64,000 nt of DNA from Aphrophora alni (Eukaryota > Arthropoda > Insecta > Hemiptera > Aphrophoridae). The stretch covers positions 124,024,897 through 124,088,896 of the forward strand of contig OY740765.1 in NCBI GenBank assembly GCA_963513935.1. Reading direction: 5' to 3'. The notes beneath the pieces are model-generated. The model saw only the letters and a program-made list of their open reading frames with translations. It was not told the DNA's origin and did not search any database. How positions within the stretch are numbered: the first letter of the stretch is position 1; every line of letters begins with the position of its first letter. This document shows positions 1-9,292 of this stretch, in pieces. The translations under genes were made by a program, and so were the position numbers.

Positions 1-1379
1 AAGAAATTAAAAATATATTTAGTTTTTATTTTATCTAAACGAAAGTTAAATATAAGATTAAAAAAATAATGAAAACCGATATCATTGAGAAATTAGTTTC
101 TTATTATAGTTATATCATGTAGATGAATAGTTTATTATAAAAAAACCTGGTATTACAATTACATTATAATAACGTACTTTGAACTTCGTTTTAATTAAAA
201 TGAATACTATTTGAGAACGTGATTTACATTTGCACAAGAAAAACTTATGAATATAAACAGCAAAACCAATGATTATGACAAGGAAAACCCACTTGAATGT
301 AACAGGTACAATCTGTGGCTTTAATGGGGAAAAAAACATGAATATAACATTCATTAAACTAAAATTCAATAAATTAATATCTATAAAAAGTTCATCTTCT
401 TACAATTAATTACATTAGAGAACCTTATAGTTGTAAGCTTAATTAAAAATTAATCTAGAGAAGAGATGATAATGGGAATAGAACTACATGTTTAAGAAAA
501 GTAAAATAAGAGGATGCAAATAATATATTACACCTGTTTTCCACTCTTTTGGTTACTTGCTAACTATAAATAGTTTGTTAAAGAAATCTAGTACTTTATT
601 TAAAACAGTGTACTTTTTATATTCATATTGTAACAGTTATGTGGAACAGGTAAATTAGAATAATGGACGATGGCTGGAAAGTAAAACATTGTTAACTTCA
701 TTGTTCTTAATTATTCATTAATTACAATTTTTAATTTTCTTTTTATTGCTTGTTTATTCGTTTGCACTTCTTATGTTTTGTGATTGTGTACTTTGAAAAA
801 AAAAAAACGCTTCTTGCATTACAAATATAAAAAATTTGGTTTGTTTTGTTTTTTAAAAAAAAAATCAGAAAGGAGAGAGTTTTGTATGTAAAGTAAATTT
901 AATTATCAGTTTTTGAAATTTTTATAAAACTCCATCTATGACATTTTTAAACAGCAGCCATATTATAACAAACACATTCCTCCCAAAGTATTGAACTATT
1001 ACAATATGTTTTATTTTTCACATGAATTGTAACAGTGTGAATGAGATAGAAGGAATTTCAATTCTCTCCCTGATATTTTTCAATTTTGTTTTTATTGTTG
1101 CACAAGTCTATCTGGTTATTTTTTTACAATGGTTCTCTATAATGCATACACATAAAAAGAATACAATTTTATCTTTGATACTCTTTTGTTATCTCCCCTT
1201 CTTTTGATATGATTTGTTATAAAGAGCGTTTCAGAAAGCATGTATATAGTCAGATTATACTTTACAACATGTGTAAGTATAACAACTCATGGCGTTATAG
1301 TTTTTTGTATGATTGTATGACAAATAATCTTAATTAGCCATTCAATGAGAAATGCGTAGCGTATAATTTTCATATAAAG

Positions 1380-1916
1380 TTTGTAAGTACCCTATAGTTT
1401 GTAAATACCCTATAACTTGTAAGTATCCTATACTTAGTAAGTGCTCTATACTTTGTAAGTACCCTATAGTTTGTAAATACCCTATAACTTGTAAGTATCC
1501 TATACTTAGTAAGTGCTCTATACTTTGTCAGTACCCTATACTGTACTTTTAAGTACCCTATAGTTTGTAAATACCCTATATATTGTAAGTATCCTATAAT
1601 TAGTAAGTTCTCTATACTTTGTAAGTACCCTATACTTTGTAAGTGCTCTATACTTTGTAAGTACCCTATAGTTTGTATGTACTCCATATTTTGTAAGTAC
1701 CCTCTATTTTGTAAGTAAAGTATACTTTGTCAGTACCCTATATTTTGTAAGTATCCTATAGTTTGTAAGTACCCTATAGTTTGTAAATACCCTATAATTT
1801 GTAAGTATCCTATACTTAGTCAGTGCTCTATATTTTGTAAGTAAACTATACTTTGTAAGTACCCTATAGTTTGTAAGTACCCTATAGTTTATAAGTATCC
1901 TATACTGGGTAAGTAA
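1380..1916. repeat. 18-bp minisatellite, about 30 units
   Basis: Tandem units follow the plan TTGTAAGTACCCTATAGT. Variants recur in a fixed order (GTAAGTACC, GTAAATACC, GTAAGTATCC, AGTAAGTGCTC), which gives a higher-order period of about 72 bp. Because 18 is a multiple of three and the unit lacks stops, the minus strand stays open in more than one frame (hexapeptides such as LTKYRV or YLQSIG). These frames are by-products of the repeat. Many units contain GTAAGT, the ideal 5' splice-site core, in the sense of the downstream exon. Confidence 0.92.
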
Positions 1917-2214
1917 CATTTGATTCTCTACATTTGTAAGAATAAAAATTTGGTTATCAATTTATCGTTAACTTTTGACAGACGTGTTTATTCCATTATT
2001 ATATAAATACAATTTTAATAAATATTTACTCTTAAAAGGTTGGAAAGTAATAATTTTTTGTGTGTTCAAAATATTGGTATAAGTTCACTAAAGTGTAATT
2101 TCACCATAATCAGTTTGTCCTATAATATGATAAAATTTTGATTTATATGTAAGCCTAATACATAAGCATATTGTCTTGCTGTACAACTGGTGTGGAACGA
2201 TACATTGGGGTGGG

Positions 2215-2345
2215 TGTCTCAATCTAGCAGAGATGTGTTCTAGGCTGGCGCGTGCGCACTGACGATTATACTCCCAAGACTAGCGCTTGCTCATTTCGCT
2301 CGACGTCCAGCACCGCAGTTGCAGTATCGAGTTGTTAGGCGGGTA
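2215..2345 (+). promoter_or_regulatory. CpG-rich promoter-like stretch upstream of the signal-peptide exon
   Basis: This is a GC- and CpG-rich island of about 130 bp in very AT-rich surroundings. It contains GCGCGTGCGC at 2248-2257, close to the NRF-1 palindrome, and several TCG/CGA steps. No TATA box is evident. It lies about 310-440 bp upstream of the ATG at 2654 and is conserved in copy 2 (37595-37715). Together these suggest a TATA-less promoter, but no transcript evidence is available. Confidence 0.4.
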
Positions 2346-2653
2346 GAAAGCGTCATTTTTATTTTAAAATCATTACATTGTAATTACTGTTATTATTAAA
2401 AAAATTGAATAATTTAAATACAAACCTTTTCGTTTAGAGTCTTTTTAAACACAGAAGTTAATTTATTTTTAATTTTTTTTATTGTGCATAAATTTAACGT
2501 CTTTTATGACAGTCGTAGATTGCAGTAACAAATATAACTGAAAATATTAGTTTCTCATTGAAAATGGTGTGCTATTATTGTGAAATGAAGTTCTGAGTGA
2601 AGTTTATAGTGATGTTGTAGATAGTTGAATAAATCTGAAAAATTTTGTTAAGA

Positions 2654-2738
2654 ATGAAAAGAATTTTTTCAACCGGGGAGATTGGACCGGCCACCGTCGG
2701 AATGATTTCTATAATATTTTGTCTACAATTATGTTTAG
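2654..2738 (+). CDS. Signal-peptide exon 1 (duplicated gene, copy 1)
   Basis: The ATG at 2654 opens a 28-codon frame. A polar start (MKRIFSTGEIGPATVG) is followed by a hydrophobic run (MISIIFCLQLCLG), as in a long signal peptide or signal anchor. The frame ends after the first base of a Gly codon at a consensus donor, GTGAGT (2739). A phase-1 intron after a signal peptide is the usual layout of secreted or extracellular-domain proteins. No downstream exon can be assigned with certainty. The TIL exon at 29376 has the right phase, but it has a closer first exon of its own at 26417. The coding bases are identical in the second copy at 38204-38288, which suggests constraint or a recent duplication. 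The function is unknown. Confidence 0.5.
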
Positions 2739-2997
2739 GTGAGTTTAAAATATGATGTTATTCATTTTTATTTTGTCTTTAAATATAGAATTTATTTATA
2801 GTGGAATTTAATTTACAATCTAAACTGTTTTGAACTTTCTATAGAAGTTATTAACATTCTGTAGGTGATTAAAACATTTTTTTGATCTTCTACACGATAA
2901 AAAAAAATAGACATTTGATTTATACATCCATTTTGTTTTACACGCCCTAAGTTTAATTTAAAAATAAATATAAATTATAATAATAATATAAATATAT

Positions 2998-3731
2998 TGT
3001 AACGAAATAGATGGCTCCCAAAAGGTCAGTGCTCGGCAGGCCATAAATTGTTAAGAGTTGAAAGGGTTGACAGCTAGAAAAACGATCCTAACGTCAGTCA
3101 CGGACCTCAAGGAGTCAAAGCATTCAATAGTTCAATGCCTTCAAAAGAAATTATTTAAAATGGACCAATGAAAGGAATTGCATCATTCTGAAGTAACGTA
3201 AAAGATTTAAAATAAGCCAATGAATGCAGAGGATCGGAATAAAGCAGTTTGAAAATAAAAATTATAAATAAAGGTGGAAGAGAAGCGCAAGGGGTCTTTT
3301 TTGGTGCCGAAAATTATTGAAGATGGTTGTTCCGGAGAAAGTGTTTCTCTTAGTAGCAAAAAGAAAAATGTTGTGAAATATTTTGCCAAAATCAACCGTC
3401 GAAATTAAATAGTAACTGCGTCGTTTTGTATAAGTATTTATTAATAATCTTCGAAGTATAGTTAAAAAATCGTCGTTATCAAGTCGTCTAAGACTTGATA
3501 ATCATCGAATAAATTAAAAAGTAATCGTCGTCACAAAAGTGTGTGAAAATAAAAGTGTATGAAGAAAAGAAGATTCGTCGATAAGATAAAGGCAAATCAA
3601 TCCATCTACTGGTAGTCTACGCGGGAACCACGTACAAGGAACCAGGAACATTGGAGCTGTAATAGAACTTCCGAGTCGATAAGTACAAATTAATGGACAA
3701 TTTCAATTAAACAAACTACCACGAAATTATA
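2998..3731 (+). mobile_element. Candidate solo LTR or LTR-like fragment
   Basis: The segment begins TGTAACGAAATAG and ends near CCACGAAATTAT. It contains a TATA-like ATTATAAATAAAGG followed by a purine-rich stretch, and an AATAAA-like GAAAATAAAAGTGT about 280 bp later, which is the order expected of U3-R-U5. No second copy or coding region is present, and no clean target duplication is visible. It could instead be anonymous repeat DNA. It starts just after the duplicated block ends, so it may lie at the breakpoint. Confidence 0.3.
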
Positions 3732-3815
3732 TTTTATATTAAGTAAATTATAGTCACCAAAGAACTCTATAGTATTGCTCTTTCTTTAAATTTAAGTGTG
3801 ATCATTTAAAAAAAT

Positions 3816-3995
3816 ATGGATATAATCAACAAAAGCACCAGGCAAGCTTATGAGAATCGCGCCAAACAGCACAGGTTAAATTTATACAGTAAACTTCCCT
3901 CAAAAGCTGGTGCAAAGTTCATGAATGAGCTTCCTAAAAGCATTCAAAATTTACTAAACTATAGGATATTTAAAAACCGTCTTAGACAATTTTAA
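3816..3995 (+). pseudogene. C-terminal tail of a LINE reverse transcriptase
   Basis: A 59-codon frame ending at TAA resembles the last residues of Jockey/CR1-type LINE ORF2 proteins. A basic stretch is followed by FMNELPKSIQNL and then RIFKNRLRQF. This is the 'xxNxLPxxIKxL...FKxxLKxFL' pattern found after the RT domain. The RT and endonuclease domains are absent, so it is a 5'-truncated remnant. The following 230 bp would be its 3' UTR. The assignment is by motif only. Confidence 0.5.
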
Positions 3996-4367
3996 TTGTT
4001 TAGATCCTTTAACTCGGTGATGAGTTTATGCATCATGATCGTACTATTTCATGATGTATGTGACCTCTTTCTATTTTATGTTTTATCTTGACTGTACTAT
4101 GGTGATGGTGTGAACAAGGCAAAAAGGGGGTCAATATTTTTTGGGACCACAACCTCTCAAACTCGCTCTTCGAGCCTTACAGGAGAATCGCCATTAAACA
4201 CCACTGTCCTAAATCAAAATTTTGAAAAATTGTTATCAACAGGCGTTGATTGTTATGGATTTGTGTGTGTGTGAGAAAAATATACAATAATTGACACATT
4301 ACACATAAATAAGTTATAGTAGTCAACATAAAATATATTTAAAAAGAAAAAAGAGATCACATCCATC

Positions 4368-4440
4368 GTACGCGTTACCGCGTTACCGCGTTTTAACGCG
4401 TTAACGCACTAACATATTAACGCGAACGCACTACCGCGCT
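4368..4440. repeat. CpG-dense cluster of ACGCGTTA/ACCGCG words
   Basis: About 73 bp are built from reiterated ACGCGTTACCGCG-like words and self-complementary AACGCGTT, with at least ten CpG steps. The neighbourhood is strongly AT-rich. ACGCGT occurs repeatedly. No coding frame or known element explains it. It may be a degenerate short tandem repeat or a protein-binding cluster. Confidence 0.6.
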
Positions 4441-4664
4441 GACATATTGCATTACAGGTAGAAGAACTGCTTACAGTATGAGTGTCTCTTTCGATGATAA
4501 GGACGAAGGGTGATAGAGAAAAGGTGAAAACTCCCCACACCATCTCTTTCTTGATATCTTTCTCCCTCGTTCAAACTTCTCCCGATAATTTGGCGGGTCC
4601 AATCACCAACACTTGACGAGTGAATGCATAACATATACCCTCAGCGGCTCATTGGTGGTGAATG

Positions 4665-4905
4665 CGAGTACACGTCGGGCTGTAGGAACCTAGCTGGATC
4701 TAAAACTTTCTTCATGTGGTCTTGGATGATATCCCTCTCCTTCATCTTACCTATCAGGTCTCTCTATACCAACTATTGTTCTCTTCTGACCCTATTCGAT
4801 TATTCGAGGGCTATGGGTCTTTATTTCATGCTATTTTTTAATAAGGCGATGATAACCGAAAGATATTTCGCCTTTAAACAACAGGAAAAAAAGGTTATTC
4901 ACAAT
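4665..4905 (+). repeat. Interspersed repeat family A, copy 1
   Basis: This is one member of a family of about 230 bp that I recognise only by internal comparison. Shared landmarks in order are: CTAGCTGGATCTA, CTCTCYTTCATCTT, AGGTCTCTCT, CCAACTCTTGTTCTCTTC, TATTCGAGGGCTAGGGGTC, TTTATTT, GCGATGATAACCGAGAGGTT and TTTAAACAACARGAAA. This copy keeps all of them. It encodes no protein that I recognise. The A-rich tail suggests a SINE or other non-autonomous retroelement, but I see no clear pol III box. Confidence 0.65.
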
Positions 4906-4909
4906 ATGT

Positions 4910-6170
4910 AGAGCTTCGAAACCAGCCAGGGTCCATAGTACTGACTCGATTTGAAACTTTTAATGTACACACATCTATGAGGCCTGTTAGAACCTAGCCG
5001 ACTACAAGAAAATAAATGATACGTGGTTCAGAAAACCTGTGTAACAACTGTTTTAGTCAAACTTACCCTACTGGATAAAACCCCTTGATCTACCAATACA
5101 AAGATTTCGTTGAAGTCCCAAAAATTCAACTTTTGGCTAATACATTTATTGGATTACTTACATTGCATTGTATGATGGGAGTTATTTGATGACGTCAATC
5201 GGTTTGTTTTATATCACAATTATTGTTATACCATGCACATGCTAGGATATCAGTCATAAGTATAAACATGAGTTGATTGTTGTTATAAGATTTATTGACA
5301 CTAGATATCGCGTCATATATGTTTGTAGTTATCGTTATCTGGTTTCAAACAAAACAAATGTGAGGTGACTAGTCTCTATTGCGTCGCATTAATTCCTGCA
5401 AGTTAGAGATGTTTATAATTTCTTATAAACAAGTACTTCATAATTCATGTTACTTTTTCATATATAAGTACTATTAATTTTTGTTTTACTTTCCCAGTAC
5501 GGGAAATGTAGGGTAAGTTTGGTGGCCGTATACAATTTCAACCTCTGTTTTTTGGTAGATCTTCACGTTTCATTTGATAGAATCCCAAAATAGGATAACA
5601 TTTACGTGGTACTTTATGATTACAACTATATTTATGATATGTATCAGCTCTTTATACGATTCTCTTTATATCAAAATTACAAAAAAAATCTTTGTAATCT
5701 CCAATTTTTTTAAAATTATTTTCTTTAAATTATACTTTATTGGTTACATTTAATTGAATTTTTTTAAAGCTTTCATGAGGAAATATTTTGGACATTCAAG
5801 TTACACTTCTAAAGTTTCTATTTTGCCCGTGATACAATTTATGCACAACTGTGTGAAATATTATGAAAGAAGTACTCCCCAAATCACAAATAAAACAAAC
5901 ACAATCAACGGTAGAAAGTTTAATAAACACATTTCGGTAACATAGCTACCACCCTCAGACGGATATTAATATAATGTAAAACCTTTGAGTGCTTTTCATC
6001 ATAGTTTCATACGAATAATAAAACAACTCTTATGTTGTTTCCAATCGAGTTGGAATTTCCATTTTTTCCTTCTAAATTTCGTTAAACATTTTGTATAACT
6101 TCTAATATTTTTTTTTGTTATGATATAAATGATTTCGTCTAAATTAGGAAATGTTTCTTTTTTTAATTAA
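4910..6170. other. No gene seen
   Basis: AT-rich unique-looking DNA. Short open frames such as 5754-5945 have no family resemblance, and their composition is that of the surrounding DNA. A palindromic TGACGTCA (CRE-like) at about 5190 is the only named word noticed. Confidence 0.6.
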
Positions 6171-6172
6171 TT

Positions 6173-6874
6173 GATAATTTGGTAATTATATAGCAGAGCT
6201 GCCTCACTTCAAAATCAATTTTTAAAGGTTTTATTCGTCAAATAAATGTTGGAAAAATATTTTACTATCGAAAAAAAGTGTCGGAAAGATGATTACATAA
6301 CATAATTTCACAAGATTACACAAGAAAATCTTAATCAGAGTCAAATTCTGCTGCAAATTCAGTAGATGAGGAATTTATTGAATTTAAATGTATTTCACTC
6401 GTAATTCGCCATAAATGATGAAAACTATTATTATACTCATTGTACTTTCTCTTAAACATAAATTCGGCTATATGGCCATGGAAATGTTGTTTTGAATTTC
6501 CATATCGCGGCACATTTCCTCGCACCTCCCTCCATTGACGTTCAATTGTCTGCGTATGTGCTTCAGTGTACGCATATGTAGGGCTGTATTATTATATGTC
6601 ACGAAAGGTTTGGCCAGGTTGCTATATATATATAACCACTTGGTCAAACCTTCCGTACGTTTATTGAAGTGAATGTCATGAGTATGAAAGATAACACAGA
6701 GTTAATTTTTTCACGAAAAAACTACTTGTGTAATTGTATTATTGTATTATGTAATCATCTTTCCGACACTTTTTTTCGATAATAAAATATTTTTCCAGCA
6801 TTTATTTGACGAATAAAAATCATAAAAATTGATTTTGAAGTGAGGCAGCTCTGCTATATAATTACCGATAATTT
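6173..6874 (-). mobile_element. Merlin-like DNA transposon with TIRs and 8-bp TSD
   Basis: The element spans 6181-6866. Terminal inverted repeats of about 120 bp (6181-6300 and 6748-6866) begin GGTAATTATATAGCAGAGC and differ at only a few positions. The element is flanked by a direct repeat GATAATTT (6173-6180 and 6867-6874), the 8-bp target duplication expected of Merlin. The interior holds the C-terminal part of an ISXO2-type transposase on the minus strand. At 686 bp it is internally deleted. It sits among LINE remnants. Confidence 0.75.
6331..6583 (-). pseudogene. ISXO2/Merlin transposase, C-terminal fragment
   Basis: The reading frame runs back from the stop at 6331 through GTG 6525 to about 6583, where a TAA blocks it. 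The diagnostic stretch is HTQTIERQW-REVRGNVPRYG followed by HIAEFMFKRKY and an FHHLWR block. This matches the end of ISXO2-like DDE transposases (typically 'GAHTQTIExxWxxxKxxLP...YLxEFxxRRKY'). The glutamate in TIE is the likely third catalytic residue. Everything N-terminal, including the first two Asp residues, is gone, so the copy could not transpose by itself. The inverted repeats flanking it belong to the same element. Confidence 0.7.
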
Positions 6875-6876
6875 TT

Positions 6877-7560
6877 AACTCTTTAATGTTAAAGTCACCT
6901 CCTAAAAAATAATTTTTCTCTTGTATTATTGGTAATTTAATTTCTGAATATTTTGGGACAAAATCAGGAGTAATAAATTTCATAAAGCCTTTTCAAAACT
7001 CTCAAATAGTTGGTTATCTCACGAATAATTGGTTATTATATTATAAGTTTTAAAATTTTTTTTTTAATTTTCAAAGCTCAATATTTTTGTATCTAATTTT
7101 TGCTGAACATATTGTTTCAATGGCTTGTGAGCTAACTGATATTTTCTACAATTTAGTGCACCCATTTCTTGATTTTTAAAAACGTCTTTAATGTCTATAG
7201 GTCTTTTACGTTGAAACGAAATGCTATTGCCTCATTCCACCTTTTTTTTTAGGGATGAAGTTGTTTGTATTAATTAAGGATTAAAATATTGGGAATCAAT
7301 ATTTCGGCTGCCTTATTTATTATATCATACAATTTATTTGTTAACTCTTTTATTCCAAACTGTGTTATAAATATAAATTGTATATTATTTTATCACTTAA
7401 AGTTTGATTTGTCTTTAATTATTTTTAAATTGATTAATACTGGAAAGTGATTGTTTCTCATTACATCATGTTCGGCATCCCAATTTTGTAAAGATAAAAT
7501 TAATTTAGGTGTGATTTTAAGTAAGATTTAGGTATTAGTTATGGTACAAAATGGGGATTA
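6877..7560 (-). pseudogene. LINE endonuclease remnants, rearranged
   Basis: On the minus strand, FLGGDFNIKEL (about 6890-6925) matches the GGDFN motif of LINE apurinic-type endonucleases. Near 7450-7480 the frame reads VMRNNHFPVLINL, resembling the SDHxPV end of the same domain. Near 7060-7240 a basic stretch with RPIDIKDVF resembles the EN-RT linker. In the direction of translation HFPV comes before GGDFN, the reverse of the family order. At least two fragments or a rearrangement are therefore present. Many stops occur. Confidence 0.4.
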
Positions 7561-7892
7561 TTTTATAACTATTATTAATAATTAATATAATAGGAGATTC
7601 ACTATCCTCTTTAAAAATAATATTACCACTGCTATTTCATTTAACACGATTCCAGAAAGGATTAAAATCACCACTCTATTTTTCGAAGAAAAAAAAAATC
7701 TTACGAAAAGTTATTGCTGATTGATTTGTTTGTAAAATATAATTAAATTGGCTAGCCTACGGTATTAATTGAACTTGCCACAAGTTGTACTGCATTAGTG
7801 TTAATTTTATTAATAATTTTGTAACTTATGGATTTATGAATGATAAAAGCAACTCTTCCAAAACCATATATCCTAACAAACCTTTATACTGG

Positions 7893-7895
<3 letters not shown>

Positions 7896-7949
<54 letters not shown>
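7896..7949 (-). repeat. Poly(A) tail of the LINE (T run on plus strand)
   Basis: An uninterrupted run of about 54 T. Its length suggests a fairly young insertion, since such tails shrink quickly. The frame that reads it as poly-Phe (7785-7994) is spurious. Confidence 0.85.
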
Positions 7950-7953
<4 letters not shown>

Positions 7954-8120
7954 ACATAGCTTCGCAACAAATCAAGCGGCTGTGCCCAGGATAAACCCAT
8001 TACAGCCGCTAACTTACTGCTAAACTCTACATATTACTTTCCTAACCTATACATTTATATCCTTGATTCTTATTTTTACTCATATACAATTATTATTATT
8101 ATAACTAAGATACATTTAGG

Positions 8121-8164
8121 ACGGGTCAGTGCCCATACACTTCATGGGCACCGTACCTTCCCGT
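8121..8164 (-). other. Stem-loop 1 in the LINE 3' UTR
   Basis: A perfect 8-bp stem, GTGCCCAT / ATGGGCAC (8129-8136 with 8144-8151), closes a 7-nt loop. ACGGG (8121-8125) and CCCGT (8160-8164) can form an outer stem. The 3' side is followed by CCGTACCTTCCC, which recurs next to stem-loop 2. Confidence 0.6.
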
Positions 8165-8488
8165 CAAAAAGTGATCCCAAGTTGAACCCTTTACATAATT
8201 ACAGAACATACACAATATTAAAATCAATATTTATACAGAAAACACAAAATAATCAAAACATCTTAAATAGCTATACATCTTAATAAACCATCAACATAAT
8301 AAAATTTAAAACCTAAACATCACCCGAAGGTGGGGAAAAATTTTCGCTCATCCGAAGGTGAACGCCCTAGACGTCAACAGATTGTTTCCGAAAAAGTCCA
8401 GAAACAGTCCAGACATCGCCTATCGAACGAAACCACTGCATTGAAAAGTATTTATATTTATATTGAACAGTACCCCTGTTAAGCTTGA

Positions 8489-8549
8489 CTCGCCAATAGG
8501 CCAGTACTCAGGTATCTCCTGAGAACCGTACCTTCCCATTGTTACCGAG
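8489..8549 (-). other. Stem-loop 2 in the LINE 3' UTR
   Basis: A perfect 6-bp stem, CTCAGG / CCTGAG (8507-8512 with 8518-8523), has a 5-nt loop and is again followed by AACCGTACCTTCCC. CTCG (8489-8492) and CGAG (8546-8549) may pair outside. The stem bases differ from stem-loop 1 while the flank is conserved. Confidence 0.6.
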
Positions 8550-8712
8550 CAATCTCGAATTTGCCATATACTAAACCTAACCTAATCTATCTAATCAATA
8601 TTTAACTAAACCTAAACTTAGACTGTCTATCTTGCCAGCCTCAGCACATCTGTGACGAACTTTCTCCCTGCGATCAAGGTTCTCACTCTCCTCAACTTGG
8701 AAGGCCCACGGT

Positions 8713-9261
8713 TTAGATTTCGTAATCTACTTTGTTAATCTCAGCTCTGTACGCCTGCCTTAGCGTTTCGCAATCTCTGCTGTTAACATGATGCCGTGGA
8801 TCCCTTCCTGTCCTCGCACAGTTCGGGCAAATGGGCATTCTCTTGTCCTGTTTGCACTCGTCCCTTTTGTGACCTATGTTTCCACAGCTCGTACAAGTAG
8901 GTTTATCCTGCCTGCATTGTTTAGCAATATGTCCAAAACCCTGGCATTGGAAGCATCTCGTTACACTCAGGTACTCTTTTACATTACAGCTGTGCCAGTC
9001 TAAAAACAGTTTTCCTTTATCCAATAATATCTTCCTCAACCTCCCTGAGACTTCCAGGACCCAGTTCACCTTGGGGGTATCTCTCTTCCCCGTTTTAAAT
9101 CTAAAATCAATTTCCTCTTTGAACTGCTCCACAGTTTGCCCAAACTTGCTATTAATTCCATTTTGCATGTAAATGCATTCCATAATGCTCTCATTATCTA
9201 GACTCCTTGGTACGTCATAGATGATAACCTTCGGCCGCCTGGGCTTTGGTTTCTCAATCAT
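8713..9261 (-). pseudogene. LINE ORF1 (gag-like) C-terminal part with three zinc knuckles
   Basis: The 182-residue frame ends at TAA 8713. An RRM-like strand (KVIIYDVP, residues 11-18) is followed by two canonical CX2CX4HX4C knuckles (C103/C106/H111/C116 and C123/C126/H131/C136). A third, longer Cys/His knuckle (C145, C148, H158, C164) follows. This is the layout of ORF1 nucleocapsid-like proteins in the I/Jockey/R1 group, which coat LINE RNA. An in-frame TAG lies a few codons upstream, close to the insertion edge, so the N-terminus was lost by 5' truncation. No ORF2 follows. The frame shows no stop or frameshift. It may be a dead truncated copy, so I label it a pseudogene. Confidence 0.8.
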
Positions 9262-9292
9262 TAAGCCTTTGTCTTTAAGAAAATGGGAGTTT

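Larger units (their letters stand above)
1..2927. repeat. Segmental duplication, copy 1 (about 3 kb)
   Basis: This block matches 35289-38480 almost base for base in the same orientation. Scattered substitutions and homopolymer length changes separate the copies; I estimate well above 95 percent identity by eye. Similarity starts at base 1 here, so the left limit lies outside the window. It stops at 2927, after a shared TTTATACAT. It contains a minisatellite, a CpG-rich promoter-like stretch and one coding exon. The open frames at 115-369 (minus) and 1022-1207 (plus) recur in copy 2 but resemble no family, and I do not call them genes. It may be a true tandem duplication or an uncollapsed haplotype in the assembly. 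Confidence 0.9.
7890..9292 (-). mobile_element. Gag-only non-LTR retrotransposon insertion with TSD and poly(A)
   Basis: Read on the minus strand, this is a 5'-truncated gag-like ORF, about 760 nt of 3' UTR, then a poly(A) tail (a T run of about 54 at 7896-7949). TGGGAGTTT occurs on both sides (7890-7898 and 9284-9292), a plausible target-site duplication; at least TGGGAG is unambiguous. Only the UTR lies between the gag stop and the poly(A), so no endonuclease/RT ORF2 was inserted. This resembles the layout of gag-only elements such as Drosophila HeT-A or half-LINEs, or an internal deletion of a normal LINE. Confidence 0.7.

Noticed and set aside
115..369. 84-codon minus frame conserved at 35399-35659
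   Set aside because: Conserved only because the whole 3 kb block is duplicated. The C-terminus changes by a one-base shift between copies, and no domain is recognisable.
1370..1919. Hexapeptide-repeat proteins on the minus strand of the minisatellite
   Set aside because: The open frames arise because an 18-bp unit without stops is open in several frames at once. Two different frames are open, and neither has a codon bias, signal or flanking exon.
7785..7994. Poly-phenylalanine protein
   Set aside because: Translation of the LINE poly(A) tail on the wrong strand.
8788..9172. Plus-strand frames of 71 and 98 codons
   Set aside because: Antisense shadows of the zinc-knuckle gag frame.
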